Shown one piece after another: positions 42,506 to 51,708 of a stretch of 64,000 nucleotides of DNA. How positions within the stretch are numbered: position 1 is the first letter of the stretch; the number at the start of each line of letters is the position of its first letter. Source of the stretch: Nocardia aurantiaca. Its GTDB lineage: Bacteria; Actinomycetota; Actinomycetes; Mycobacteriales; Mycobacteriaceae. The notes under the pieces were generated by a model. The model had not been told where the DNA came from and ran no database searches. It saw only the letters and a program-made list of their open reading frames with translations. Position numbers and translations under genes: made by a program. The stretch is from contig NZ_WMBB01000008.1 of NCBI RefSeq assembly GCF_009708175.1, positions 186,001 through 250,000 of the forward strand. The letters run 5' to 3'.

Positions 42506-44692
42506 ATGAGCCCCAACGCAATCCTCGAGTTCATCCTCAATCTGCTGCGCGACCACGAGGCCGCGGTCAGCTATTGCAACAATCCGGGCGCGGCGCTGGC
42601 CGATGCCGGACTCGCCACTGTCACCCCGGAGGACATTGCCGCCGTGGCGCCCATGGTGGCCGAATCCGCGCTGGTTGCCGGAGGTTCGCAGCTGTCCGAC
42701 ATCATTGCCGCGGGCGGGGTCACGGGCCTGAGCGCCGACACCGGCCTCGGTGTCGGCGCCGGGGCGAACGGCGGGGTGGGGACCACTGGCTCGGCCGCGA
42801 TCGGCGACACCGCGGGCGTGAACCTCGGCACCGCCACCGCCACCCAGGTGGTCCTGGGCGCCGACGCCGGCACCGGTCTCGAACTGGGACTGTCCGATGG
42901 CGTCGGCGCGGTCGTCGGCGGGGCCACCGACATCGGGGCGGGCCTGTCCGCCGGACTCGGCGGCGCGCTCGGCGCGGCAGGTGAAGTCGCCACCGGGGTC
43001 GAAGCCGATCTGGGCGGTGTCGTCGGCGCGCAGGCCGGCGCCGACCTGACCTCCGCCCTCACCGGCGGCTTGGCTGCCGGCGCGGGCCTGCAGACCGGCA
43101 TCCAGGGTGCTCTCGACGCCGTCACCCAGGTCGGTGCGGGCCTGACCGGCGCGGTCACCACCGCCGGCGACCTCGAAACCGGCCTCGGCGCAAATCTCTC
43201 CGGCGTCGTCAACTCCGCGACCGCGGGCCTTCAGACCGGTCTGACCGGCGCCCTCGACTCGGCCACGGGCGTCGGCGCGGGCCTCCAGACGGGTGTCGTC
43301 GGCGCACTGGATTCCGCCCTCGGTGCGGGCGCCGGGGTGCAGACGGGCGTCATCGGCGCGGTGAACACGGCCGGCGATCTCGGCGGGCAGCTCGAAACCG
43401 GCCTCGGCGCAGGACTTTCCGCCGGAATCGACAGTGCACTCGCTACGGGGCTCGGCGTGCAGACCGGTCTCAATGGTGCGGCGAACGCGGGCGCGCAGCT
43501 GGGTAGCGGCCTGGAGACCGGGCTTTCGGGCGCGGCCGACACCGTGGTCGGCGTCGGCAGCCAGCTCGGCGGCGAACTCGACACCGGGCTCTCCGCAGGC
43601 CTGAACACCGGCGCGAATCTGGGCGTGGGTACGGGTCTCGACACGGGAATCAGCACCGTGCCGGGTACCGGGACCCAGGCCGGGGCGGGTTTGCAGACCG
43701 GGCTGAACGGTGCCGCGAATATCGGCGCGGGCCTCGGCACACAGGTCGGAGGCGGTATCGAGACCGGATTGTCAGGTGCGGCCGACACGCTCATCGGCGG
43801 GGGCACGCAGCTGGGCGCGGGCCTCGATGGTGGCCTGCACACGGGCTTGACCACCGGCGCGGATCTGGGTGCGCAGCTGGGCGGGGGGCTCGGCGCGGGC
43901 GTCGATACCGCGGTCGGCGCCGGAACCCAGCTCGAAGCGGGTTTGCAGACCGGGCTGAACGGTGCCGCGAATGTGGGCACCGGGCTGGGCGCACAGGTCG
44001 GAAGTGGTTTGGAAACGGGCATTTCCGGCGTTGGTGACGCGACCGTCGGCCTCGGCGCGGGCGTGCAGAGCGGGCTCGACACGACCGTGGGGGCCGGGAC
44101 CCAGGTTGGGGCCGGACTGGAGACCGGGCTCAACGGTGCCGCGAATGTCGGTGCGGGCCTGGGGGCACAGGTCGGCAGTGGCCTGGATGCGGGCGTGCAC
44201 TCCGCGCTCGGGGCGGGAACTCAGGTCGGGGCCGGACTGGAGACCGGGCTCAACGGTGCCGCGAATGTCGGTGCGGGCCTTGGGACACAGGCCGGAGGCG
44301 GTCTGGATGCGGGTGTGCATTCGGCGCTGGACGCGGGGACTCGGGTCGGTGCCGGTGTGGACACCGGGTTGACCGGTGTCGGGAACGCGGTGGCGGGGGT
44401 CGGCAGCGGGCTGGATGCCGGGGTTTCCGGGGCCACGCAGGCCGGTGGGGGCGTGCAAGTGGGGAGCGGGCTGGATGCCGGGGTGCACGGTGGGACGGCG
44501 GTCGATGCCGGACTGCACGGTGCGGGTGCGAATCCCTGGGCCGGTGTGGATGTTTCGCAAGCCTTCGGGGGCGGCGTGCATACCACCACAGGTGCGGATG
44601 CCTCGTTGTTCGGGGATGGTGGGGCCCACACCGGGGTGGATCTCGGGGCGCACGCGGGCGGCGACATCGTCGGCGGCATCCTGCACTCGTAG
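42506..44692 (+). CDS. iniB: IniB-like protein, very long Gly/Ala repeat form
   Basis: The protein has 728 residues. The first ~65 residues form the IniB N-terminal domain: PNAILEFILNLLRDHEAAVSY, then NPGAALADAGLATVTPEDIA. They align in pattern with M. tuberculosis IniB (DYILSLFRSEDAARSF...PGRAMTSAGL). The rest is a long array of units like GAGLQTGLNGAANVG and GAGLGAQVGSGLETG, similar in style to IniB but far more regular and longer than the ~480-residue mycobacterial protein. No signal peptide or helix is seen. It may form a fibrous or beta-roll structure. The start ATG 42506 is preceded by GGGAG. It is followed by iniA after 87 nt. Confidence 0.85.
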   Translation: MSPNAILEFILNLLRDHEAAVSYCNNPGAALADAGLATVTPEDIAAVAPMVAESALVAGGSQLSDIIAAGGVTGLSADTGLGVGAGANGGVGTTGSAAIGDTAGVNLGTATATQVVLGADAGTGLELGLSDGVGAVVGGATDIGAGLSAGLGGALGAAGEVATGVEADLGGVVGAQAGADLTSALTGGLAAGAGLQTGIQGALDAVTQVGAGLTGAVTTAGDLETGLGANLSGVVNSATAGLQTGLTGALDSATGVGAGLQTGVVGALDSALGAGAGVQTGVIGAVNTAGDLGGQLETGLGAGLSAGIDSALATGLGVQTGLNGAANAGAQLGSGLETGLSGAADTVVGVGSQLGGELDTGLSAGLNTGANLGVGTGLDTGISTVPGTGTQAGAGLQTGLNGAANIGAGLGTQVGGGIETGLSGAADTLIGGGTQLGAGLDGGLHTGLTTGADLGAQLGGGLGAGVDTAVGAGTQLEAGLQTGLNGAANVGTGLGAQVGSGLETGISGVGDATVGLGAGVQSGLDTTVGAGTQVGAGLETGLNGAANVGAGLGAQVGSGLDAGVHSALGAGTQVGAGLETGLNGAANVGAGLGTQAGGGLDAGVHSALDAGTRVGAGVDTGLTGVGNAVAGVGSGLDAGVSGATQAGGGVQVGSGLDAGVHGGTAVDAGLHGAGANPWAGVDVSQAFGGGVHTTTGADASLFGDGGAHTGVDLGAHAGGDIVGGILHS
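44101..44340 (+). repeat. Tandem 120-bp repeat within iniB
   Basis: Two 120-bp units (44101-44220 and 44221-44340) are identical over more than 50 consecutive bases, from about 44109 and 44229. The difference is small elsewhere. Each unit encodes 40 residues in frame. Related but more diverged units run from about 43400. This indicates recent expansion by recombination. Confidence 0.85.
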
Positions 44693-44700
44693 GTTGGGGG

Positions 44701-44732
44701 TCGCTGACCGCGGGCCGGCCCGCGGCCAGCGA
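44701..44732 (+). other. Intercistronic hairpin between iniB and iniA
   Basis: TCGCTG-A-CCGCGGGCC pairs with GGCCCGCGG-C-CAGCGA, almost without a loop. It sits 8 nt after the iniB stop and has no T-tract. It may stabilise the iniB message or partly terminate, giving iniB in excess over iniA. Confidence 0.55.
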
Positions 44733-44779
44733 CTTCCTCTCGGAATAGGGACGGCTGGAACGGGGTCGGTGAGCAAGCT

Positions 44780-46636
44780 GTGACGGGCATGGTGGCGGCG
44801 AATCCGCTGCTGGCGATGGTTTCGGAGGCCATCGCCGTGGCGAAGGCCGCGGAACGCGGGGATCTGGTCGCCCGGCTGGAGACCGTGGCGGGCAAGGTCC
44901 GGGATCCGCGGCGGCGGATCGTGGTGGCCGGGTTGGGGAATCAGGGCAAGAGCCGGTTCGTCAACGCGCTGGTCAATATGGACGTGTGCGCGGTCGCCGA
45001 TGACGTCACCACCACGGTGACCACGGTGCTGTCCTACGGCGCGCAACCGCGTGCCACCGTGGTGGCGGCGGGCGCGGACGGTGGCGCGAACACCAGGGAG
45101 CCGGTGCCTTTCGAGGTGGTCACGAGGATCACGCCGCGCAGTCCGCAGGGCCGCGCCGTGCTGCGGCTCGAGCTCGAGGCTCCGAGTCAGCTGCTCGCGG
45201 ACGGCATCGTGGTGGTGGATACGCCCGGGCTGGGCGCACACGGAACCACCGGTGCGGCAAGCGTTCTCGCGCAGGCACCGGCGGCGGACGCGGTGCTGGT
45301 GCTCACCGACGCCTCCACCGAACTCACCGAGACCGAAGTGGATTTCCTGCGTCAAGTGCGGGAGCTGTGCCCGGCGGTCGCGGTGCTGGTGACCAAGATC
45401 GATCTGTACCCGCACTGGCGGCAGGTGTTCGAGGCGAACCGGAAGCATCTGCGCGCCAACGGTATCGAGATGCCAATGCTGCCGGTGTCGGCAGTGCTGC
45501 GCGCGCACGCCATGCGGCTGCAGGATGAGGGGCTGGGCCGTGAGTCCGGGTTCGGGCTGGTGTTCCAATTCCTGCGCGAGCAGGTGGTGGCCCGGGATCA
45601 GCAGGCCGTCCAGCGCGCGGTCGCGCTCGACATCTCCTCCGCCGCCGAGCATCTGGCGCTGGCATCGGGCAGCGAACTGGTCGCGCTGCGCGATCCCGAA
45701 CGAGGCGCGGCCGCCATCCGGGAACTGCACGCCGCCAAGACCGAAGCGGAGAAGCTGCACCGCCATACCGCCGCCTGGCAGCAGACACTGGGCGATGGCA
45801 TCACCGATCTGGCCGGCGATATCGACCACGATCTGCGCAACCGCCTGCGCGATATCGCCCGCACCGCCGAGGACTGGATCGACCAGCACGATCCCGGCCG
45901 GCACTGGGACAGCATGGAGGAATGGCTCACGGCCACTGTCGGTTCCGCCGTCGGCGACAACCTGGTGTGGACGGGCACCCGCGCGGTGAAACTGGCAGAG
46001 CAGGTCGCCACCCACTTCACCGATCTCGGCACTGTGGACCTGCCCGAGGTGCGCGACACCCTCGACGACGACTCCCGCGCCGCATCCTGCACCCTCGCCG
46101 ACCTGGAACCCGATCTGGGCCTGGGGCACAAGCTGCTGGTGGGTGTGCGCGGCTCCTACGGCGGCGTGGTGATGGCGGGCATGGTCGGCACCATGGCCGG
46201 GCTGGCCCTGATCAACCCGCTCTCGCTGGGCGCGGGAGTCCTGCTGGGCGGCAAGGCCTTCAGCGATGACAAGAAGGCCCGCCTGGCCAAGCGCCGCGCC
46301 GACGCCAAGATGGCGGTGCGCCGCTATCTCGACGACATCGCCTTCCACACCGGCAAGGAGACCAAGGACCGCCTGCACCGCATCCACCGCCTGCTGCGCG
46401 ACCACTTCACCGCCGTCGCCGACCGCACTGTGCGTTCCATCGACGAGTCCCTGCGCGCCGCCCAGGAGGCCGCCAACCTGGAGGCCGCCCGCCGCACCGA
46501 ACGCGCCGCCGAACTCGAGCGCCGCCTGCGCGTCGTGGCCGAACTCCGCCGCCACGCCGACGCCTTGCTCGGCCCGGCGGATCCGGCCTCCCTGCCCCCG
46601 TCCGACCGTCACCAGTTGCCACCCAATGCTCGCTGA
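44780..46636 (+). CDS. iniA: Dynamin-like GTPase IniA
   Basis: The protein has 618 residues. GTPase motifs are clear: G1 GLGNQGKS (51-58), G2 Thr in the DDVTTTVTTV segment, G3 DTPGLG (146-151) and G4 TKID (204-207). A helical stalk follows, with a hydrophobic segment GVVMAGMVGTMAGLALINPLS split around residue 465, likely the membrane-inserting tip, and a coiled C-terminus rich in Arg/Glu. Length is close to M. tuberculosis IniA (640 residues), which binds and cuts membranes. The start GTG 44780 has a weak ribosome site; ATG 44789 is an alternative. It lies between iniB and iniC in the conserved order. Confidence 0.92.
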   Translation: MTGMVAANPLLAMVSEAIAVAKAAERGDLVARLETVAGKVRDPRRRIVVAGLGNQGKSRFVNALVNMDVCAVADDVTTTVTTVLSYGAQPRATVVAAGADGGANTREPVPFEVVTRITPRSPQGRAVLRLELEAPSQLLADGIVVVDTPGLGAHGTTGAASVLAQAPAADAVLVLTDASTELTETEVDFLRQVRELCPAVAVLVTKIDLYPHWRQVFEANRKHLRANGIEMPMLPVSAVLRAHAMRLQDEGLGRESGFGLVFQFLREQVVARDQQAVQRAVALDISSAAEHLALASGSELVALRDPERGAAAIRELHAAKTEAEKLHRHTAAWQQTLGDGITDLAGDIDHDLRNRLRDIARTAEDWIDQHDPGRHWDSMEEWLTATVGSAVGDNLVWTGTRAVKLAEQVATHFTDLGTVDLPEVRDTLDDDSRAASCTLADLEPDLGLGHKLLVGVRGSYGGVVMAGMVGTMAGLALINPLSLGAGVLLGGKAFSDDKKARLAKRRADAKMAVRRYLDDIAFHTGKETKDRLHRIHRLLRDHFTAVADRTVRSIDESLRAAQEAANLEAARRTERAAELERRLRVVAELRRHADALLGPADPASLPPSDRHQLPPNAR

Positions 46637-46796
46637 GGATCGTGCGGACCGCGGCACCGTGAGCGCCCCCGCACCCAGCGTCGCGCAGCATTGTTTCGTG
46701 GACTTCGGCGAACGGTAGACCGCGACCGGTGCCGAGGTCGTCGAATCCGCGTGGTCAGCGTGTTCCTCTCGGCGGGCTGGGTAGCGCGTTGAGGGG

Positions 46797-46979
46797 CCGC
46801 GGTGCCCTCGGCCGCGGGTCGCGGTCGGGGCACCGCGGTGGTGATCGGTCGCGCCGCGCCGGGGACGAGGCGGGCGTTTCGAGTCGATCCGGGCAAGATC
46901 AGGGGATACCGAGCGGATTCGGTGCGCGGGAGCTGGCGTGAGCCGGCTCTCGGTACTGGGAATTCGCTGTGAGAGCCGG
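46797..46979 (+). other. Two hairpins in the iniA-iniC gap
   Basis: The 404-nt gap 46637-47040 has no convincing gene. It contains CCGCGGTGCCC / GGGCACCGCGG (46797-46838, 20-nt loop) and CCGGCTCTC / GAGAGCCGG (46943-46979, 19-nt loop). One may end the iniBA transcript. iniC has a strong ribosome site of its own, so it may be separately transcribed. Confidence 0.5.
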
Positions 46980-47040
46980 TCAGTTCTGATAACGATTCGG
47001 CGTGTCCGGGCGAATGCCCTGCGATGCGTGGAGGTGCGGT

Positions 47041-48654
47041 GTGCTTCGGAATCGGGAGCCTGTGAGGGACGACGCGAGCGGTGTCGGGTATGGGCTGGTG
47101 CCGGAGACGCGCGGGCTGGTGGCGGCGGCGCGTCGGGCGCTGGGCGACCGGCCGCGGGTGCGGGGGCAGCTGGACGAGTGCGCGCGGCGGCTGGACGAGC
47201 CGCTGCGGGTGGCGTTGGCGGGCCAGCTCAAGGCGGGCAAGTCGACGCTGTTGAACGCGCTGGTCGGGCAGGACATCGCGCCCACCGACGCGACCGAGTG
47301 CACGCGGCTGGTCACCTGGTATCGCAATGGGACCGCGCCGCGGGTGACCGCGTACAGCCTCGACGGGTCGCGCGCGGACGTGGTGGTGCGGCGCGGGCGC
47401 GGCGCCGAGGGGCTGCCGGGCGCGCACGGGCTCACCTTCGATCTGTCGGCGCTGCGCTGGAATTCGCCGGCCCCGCGCGAGGTGGATCACCTGGCGGTGG
47501 AGTGGCCGTCGGCGGAGCTGGCGCAGACCATCATCATCGACACGCCCGGCATCTCCTCCCTCTCGCGTGAGGTGTCGGCCCGCACGTCGCGGCTGCTCAC
47601 GCCCGGGGGCCCGGCCCTGCCGCCCGCCGACGCCGTGCTGTATCTGCTGCGCCGCCTCGACGCCGCCGATGTCGATTTCCTGGAGCGCATCGGCGCCGGT
47701 TCGAGCGGGAGCACCGGAGCGCCGCAGAGCTTCTCGGGCCCGCTCGGCGTGGTCGGCGTGGTGTCGCGCGCCGACGAGATCGGCGCGGGCCGCATCGATG
47801 CCCTGCATTCCGCCCGCGATGTGGCCTCCCGGTTCGCGACCGAGCTGGAGCGAACCGGCCTGTGCCAGTCCGTGATTCCGGTCGCGGGCCTGCTGGCCTT
47901 CGCCGCCGCCACGTTGCGCCAGCGCGAGTACGACGCCTTCGAGGCGCTGGCCGCCATCCCGGTGGACGAGTTGACCGCGGCCCTGCTGTCCGCCGATCGT
48001 TTCGCCCATCCGGACCTGCCCCTGCCGGTCCCGGCCGAGCTGCGTGCCCACCTCACCGCCCGCTTCGGCCTGTTCGGCATTCGCTTGGCCGTCACCTTGA
48101 TCCGGCTCGGTGTCCGGGGTTCGCAGGCGCTGGCCGCCGAACTCTCCGCCCGCAGCGGCCTCGACGAACTCCGCACCGTCCTGGACGTCCAATTCGCCCA
48201 GCGTGCGGACGAATTGAAGGCCCACTCGGCGCTCACCGCCCTGGCCCGCGTCCTCGCCGCCAATCCGGGTTCGGCCGCCGATGCATTGCTCCCGCGCGTG
48301 CGCACCCTGCTCGCCGATGTCCACGGCTTCGCCGAACTCCGCCTGCTCGCCCACCTACGCGCGGACGAATTGCCCTTGCCGCCGGACGATCTGGCCGAAC
48401 TCAACCGTCTCATCGGCGGCACCGGCGTGGCTCCCACGCTGCGCCTGGGCCTGGCCACCCACACCGATCTCGCCACGCAGCGCGAGGCCGCCTTGGCCGC
48501 CGTTCAGAAGTGGCGCGCCCGGGCCCGCCACCCACTGGCCGATCAGTTCACGGCCAATGCCTGCCTGACCGCGGCTCGCAGCGCCGAGGGCCTGCTGGAC
48601 ATCCTCCACGAACCACCGACCACGCCTTTCCCGGCGCTACGGCCTGGCCGCTAG
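47041..48654 (+). CDS. iniC: Dynamin-like GTPase IniC
   Basis: The protein has 537 residues. G1 GQLKAGKSTLLNALVGQDIA (residues 61-80) is followed by PTDATECTRLVTWYRNG, almost identical in pattern to M. tuberculosis IniC. G3 is DTPGIS (~167). Later blocks GVVSRADEIGAGRIDAL, FGLFGIRLAVTLIRLGVRG and VLDVQFAQRADELKAHSAL also follow the mycobacterial protein. GTG 47041 has GGAGG at 6-nt spacing. Unlike IniA it has no obvious membrane-inserting segment. It probably works with IniA as a heteromeric membrane remodeller under envelope stress. Confidence 0.92.
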   Translation: MLRNREPVRDDASGVGYGLVPETRGLVAAARRALGDRPRVRGQLDECARRLDEPLRVALAGQLKAGKSTLLNALVGQDIAPTDATECTRLVTWYRNGTAPRVTAYSLDGSRADVVVRRGRGAEGLPGAHGLTFDLSALRWNSPAPREVDHLAVEWPSAELAQTIIIDTPGISSLSREVSARTSRLLTPGGPALPPADAVLYLLRRLDAADVDFLERIGAGSSGSTGAPQSFSGPLGVVGVVSRADEIGAGRIDALHSARDVASRFATELERTGLCQSVIPVAGLLAFAAATLRQREYDAFEALAAIPVDELTAALLSADRFAHPDLPLPVPAELRAHLTARFGLFGIRLAVTLIRLGVRGSQALAAELSARSGLDELRTVLDVQFAQRADELKAHSALTALARVLAANPGSAADALLPRVRTLLADVHGFAELRLLAHLRADELPLPPDDLAELNRLIGGTGVAPTLRLGLATHTDLATQREAALAAVQKWRARARHPLADQFTANACLTAARSAEGLLDILHEPPTTPFPALRPGR

Positions 48655-48685
48655 TCCGGAACGGCCGAGAGCGCCGCGCCCGATT

Positions 48686-49846
48686 TCAGGGCGCGGTGCG
48701 GTCGCTGCGCGGGTCGATCAGGATCTTGGCGTGGTGCTCCGGGGAGGCGAGCGTGGTGAAGGCCGTGTCGATGCCGTCGAGCCCGACGGTGCCGGTGATC
48801 AGGGGGCTGGGATCCACCTTGCCGTCGGCGATCATGTGGAGGGTGTCGCGGAACTCGCCCGGGTCGTAGCCGAAGACGAATCGCAGCTCGATCTCCTTGT
48901 TGATGGCCCTGGCGGGATGGAAGTTGTCCTGCTGCATGCACACGCCCACGACCACCACGCGGGTCAAAGGCGGCGCGGCGGTGAGGATCTGGTCGATGAT
49001 GCCGGGCACTCCGACGCATTCGAAGACGACCGGCCCGGCCGGCCCGCGGTTGAGCGTGTGCGCGGCGCGGAACAGATACCACCACGGGATGGTCGGGATG
49101 CGGCGCAGTCGTTCCATGGCGTCGAAGGCCAGATTGAGGAGGTCGGCGGCGCCGGTGATGCGCGGCTGTTTCGGCGTCGCCGCCCACGGTGCTTCGGTGG
49201 TCGGGTCGACCACCACATCGGCCCCGCACCTGTCCGCAAGCTCGCGCCGGCGCGGTGAGAAGTCACTGGCCACGACGGTATGCACGCCCGCCGCCTTCAA
49301 CATGGTGATGACGGCCAGCCCGATGGGCCCGCATCCGATGACGAATGCGGTCTGCCCCTTGGCGATCCGGCTCCTGCGGACCGCGTGCCAGGCCACGGCC
49401 ATCGGCTCGGTGAGCGCGGCGTGGTCGGGGGACAGACCGTTGGGGACCGCGAAGGTCATGGGCTCCTGCACCAGCACCTGCTCGGCGTACCCGCCGGGCG
49501 CGTGGGCGGACAGCCCGGTGAGCTCCGGCCCGCGACCGTTGCGCAGGATGGGCATCGCCACCACGGGCGTGCCGGGCTTCCACCGGCGGCGGGTGCCGGG
49601 ACCGTATTCGGCGATCTCGCCGGTGAATTCGTGCCCCATGACGATCCGCTGGTCGGAGCGCATGAAATGGTCGTAGCCGGTGGCGGCGGCCAGGTCGGCG
49701 AGTTCGTCGCAGTGCACGCGGGCGTGCAGGTCGGAGCCGCAGATGCCGCAGCGGGTCACCGAGATGAGCGCTTGACCGGGCCCGGCTACCGGTGCCGGTA
49801 GGTCCTCGACCTGGAATTCGCCCTTGCTGACCACGGCCGCACGCAT
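48686..49846 (-). CDS. Zinc-dependent medium-chain alcohol dehydrogenase
   Basis: The protein has 386 residues. CGICGSDLHAR carries the catalytic-zinc Cys, MGHEFTGEI the His-Glu pair, and VIGCGPIGLAVITMLKAAG the NAD(P) Rossmann motif. The structural-zinc cysteine cluster usual after residue 90 is absent, as in several MDR subgroups that act on sugars or aromatic alcohols. ATG 49846 has AGGAG at 6-nt spacing. The substrate is unknown. It lies downstream of the DHA2 exporter on the same strand, with a strong terminator between them. Confidence 0.88.
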   Translation of the reverse strand: MRAAVVSKGEFQVEDLPAPVAGPGQALISVTRCGICGSDLHARVHCDELADLAAATGYDHFMRSDQRIVMGHEFTGEIAEYGPGTRRRWKPGTPVVAMPILRNGRGPELTGLSAHAPGGYAEQVLVQEPMTFAVPNGLSPDHAALTEPMAVAWHAVRRSRIAKGQTAFVIGCGPIGLAVITMLKAAGVHTVVASDFSPRRRELADRCGADVVVDPTTEAPWAATPKQPRITGAADLLNLAFDAMERLRRIPTIPWWYLFRAAHTLNRGPAGPVVFECVGVPGIIDQILTAAPPLTRVVVVGVCMQQDNFHPARAINKEIELRFVFGYDPGEFRDTLHMIADGKVDPSPLITGTVGLDGIDTAFTTLASPEHHAKILIDPRSDRTAP

Positions 49847-49889
49847 GACTGGCTCCTGTCGAAAGTCGGTGACAGTTGGATTGTTCACC

Positions 49890-49937
49890 GGCACGGGCCG
49901 CGGGTTCGGTGATTTCACCGAACCCGCGGCCCGTGCC
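49890..49937 (-). terminator. Very strong terminator of the MFS exporter gene
   Basis: 23-bp perfect stem (49890-49912, starting GGCACGGGCCGCGG; 49915-49937) with a 2-nt gap, 22 nt past the exporter stop. It insulates the alcohol dehydrogenase gene. Confidence 0.9.
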
Positions 49938-49959
49938 GTCTGATCCCGCCGGTGTGGGA

Positions 49960-51648
49960 TCAGATGCCGACGAGTTCCTCCTCCTCGGTCTCGGCCTCAT
50001 GCGGCTCGAGCCGGGTGTCGCGCGGCAGCGCCAGGAAGCCGAGGCACACCAGCGCCATCAGCCCGACGCCCCAGAGCAGCGTGTGTTGGAAGGTGTGCGC
50101 GAAGTTGACCGCATTGGCCTGTTCGCCCGCGCGCGTGAGGGTCTGGCCGATCGCGGGATTCGCGGTGGGCGCCGACTGGCAGCTGGCCGGGACCACGGAG
50201 GGATCCACCTCGGCCGAGCGGTCCCGCACACACGCCCGGAAGTTCGCCAGGATCTGCTCCTGCGCGGGCCCGGGCACCCCCGCCGCCGCCAGCTCGGTGT
50301 GGGTATGCGTCGCAACGGAATCCACGCCGCGCGCCGAATCGTGGTCCAGCTGCGCGAAGAACAGGATCCCGACCAGCGCCACGCCGAGCGCCATCCCCAG
50401 CTGCTGTCCGGTGTTCAGCAGACCGGACGCGGCTCCGGCCTCGCGGTCGGGAATCTGCCCGAGCAGCATGTCGATGGTGGGCGCGACCACGATGCCGAAT
50501 CCGATACCGGTCACCAGCAGCGGGAACACCATCTGCCATGAGGCGAAATCGGATTCGTAGCGCGTGGCCAGCGCGCCGTAGAGCGCGAAGCCGCCCGCGG
50601 TCACCAGCCCGCCGGCCAGCAGCACCCATTTGCCGAACCGCGGCGCCAACGCGCTCACCGACACGCCCGCCCCGATGCCCGCGCCGACCGCGAAGAACAC
50701 CGAGGTGAGCCCGGCCCGCATCGGCGACCAGCCCAGGCCGGCCTGCATGAACAGCGTCCAGGTCAGGAAGAACCCGCCGAAGCCGATCCAGAACAGCAGC
50801 CAGCTCGCCAAACCCACGGTGAACGGCCGCGACCGGAACAGGTCGAGGTCGATCAGCGGTGATCCGGCGGTCCGGCCCCGCCACCGCTCGTAGACGCCGA
50901 AGGCGACGAACACCAGGGCCGACGCGCCGATCATGGCGAAAGTCCAGGCGGGCCAATCCAATCGGCGGCCCTCGGTGAGCGGGTACACCAGCAGCAGCAC
51001 CGCGGAGACGGCCAGCACCATGCCGACGATGTCCAGTCGCGGCGCGTGCGCGGAGCGCGAATCACGCATGACCATGGTCGCGGCCGCCAGCGCGATCACG
51101 CCGACCGGTACGTTCACCAGGAAGATGGGTCGCCAGCCCAGGTCGAACAGATTCCACTGCACCAGCAGCCCGCCCAGCGCGAGTCCCACCGCGGAGGCGG
51201 ATCCGCCGACGCCGCTGTAGACGGCAATGGCCTTGGCGCGTTCGTCCTTCGGGAAGGTGACGCGAATGATGGCCAGGATCTGCGGCACCATGAGCCCGGC
51301 CATGGCGCCCTGCGCGAACCGGGAGCCGATGAGCAGTGTGGGCGAGGAGGCCAGGCCGCAGGCCAGCGAGGCCGCGGTGAATCCGGCCATACCGAACAGG
51401 AATAGGCGTTTGCGGCCGTAGATGTCGCCGAGTCGGCCGCCGGTGATGAGGACCGCCGCGAAGGACAGCACGTAGGCGGCGATGATCCATTCGATCTGCG
51501 AGTAGGCCGCGCCCAGGTCCTTCTGGATGCTGGGTACGGCCACATTGACGATGGTGACGTCGAGCAGGTCCATGAATCCGGCGGCCAGCACGACGGCGAA
51601 GGCGATCCAGCGGCGTGGATCGAGGGCGGGGGTGTTGTCGGTATCCAC
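49960..51648 (-). CDS. MFS exporter, DHA2 family (14 membrane helices)
   Basis: The protein has 562 residues. DHA2 marks are LLDVTIVNVAVPSIQKDLGA (motif D1), ITGGRLGDIYGRKRLFLFG (motif A) and SGVGGSASAVGLALGG (motif C, antiporter). About 14 hydrophobic helices are visible, and an external loop lies near residues 455-510. These proteins export drugs or toxic small molecules by proton antiport. GTG 51648 was chosen because the first helix begins shortly after it; GTG 51702 is an alternative. It diverges from the MarR gene, with operator palindromes between them. Confidence 0.9.
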   Translation of the reverse strand: MDTDNTPALDPRRWIAFAVVLAAGFMDLLDVTIVNVAVPSIQKDLGAAYSQIEWIIAAYVLSFAAVLITGGRLGDIYGRKRLFLFGMAGFTAASLACGLASSPTLLIGSRFAQGAMAGLMVPQILAIIRVTFPKDERAKAIAVYSGVGGSASAVGLALGGLLVQWNLFDLGWRPIFLVNVPVGVIALAAATMVMRDSRSAHAPRLDIVGMVLAVSAVLLLVYPLTEGRRLDWPAWTFAMIGASALVFVAFGVYERWRGRTAGSPLIDLDLFRSRPFTVGLASWLLFWIGFGGFFLTWTLFMQAGLGWSPMRAGLTSVFFAVGAGIGAGVSVSALAPRFGKWVLLAGGLVTAGGFALYGALATRYESDFASWQMVFPLLVTGIGFGIVVAPTIDMLLGQIPDREAGAASGLLNTGQQLGMALGVALVGILFFAQLDHDSARGVDSVATHTHTELAAAGVPGPAQEQILANFRACVRDRSAEVDPSVVPASCQSAPTANPAIGQTLTRAGEQANAVNFAHTFQHTLLWGVGLMALVCLGFLALPRDTRLEPHEAETEEEELVGI

Positions 51649-51708
51649 TGCGAACTCTCTTCGTTTCGATACGGGTGGAGCTCCCAATGTCAAACTATGC
51701 ACCTGAAG

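Noticed and set aside
43772..46657. 961-residue minus-strand frame opposite iniB and iniA
   Set aside because: Arises from the repetitive GC-rich coding strand. No domain, and it spans two real genes.
47002..47040. Upstream ATG start for iniC at 47002
   Set aside because: GTG 47041 has a near-ideal GGAGG site and fits the family better.
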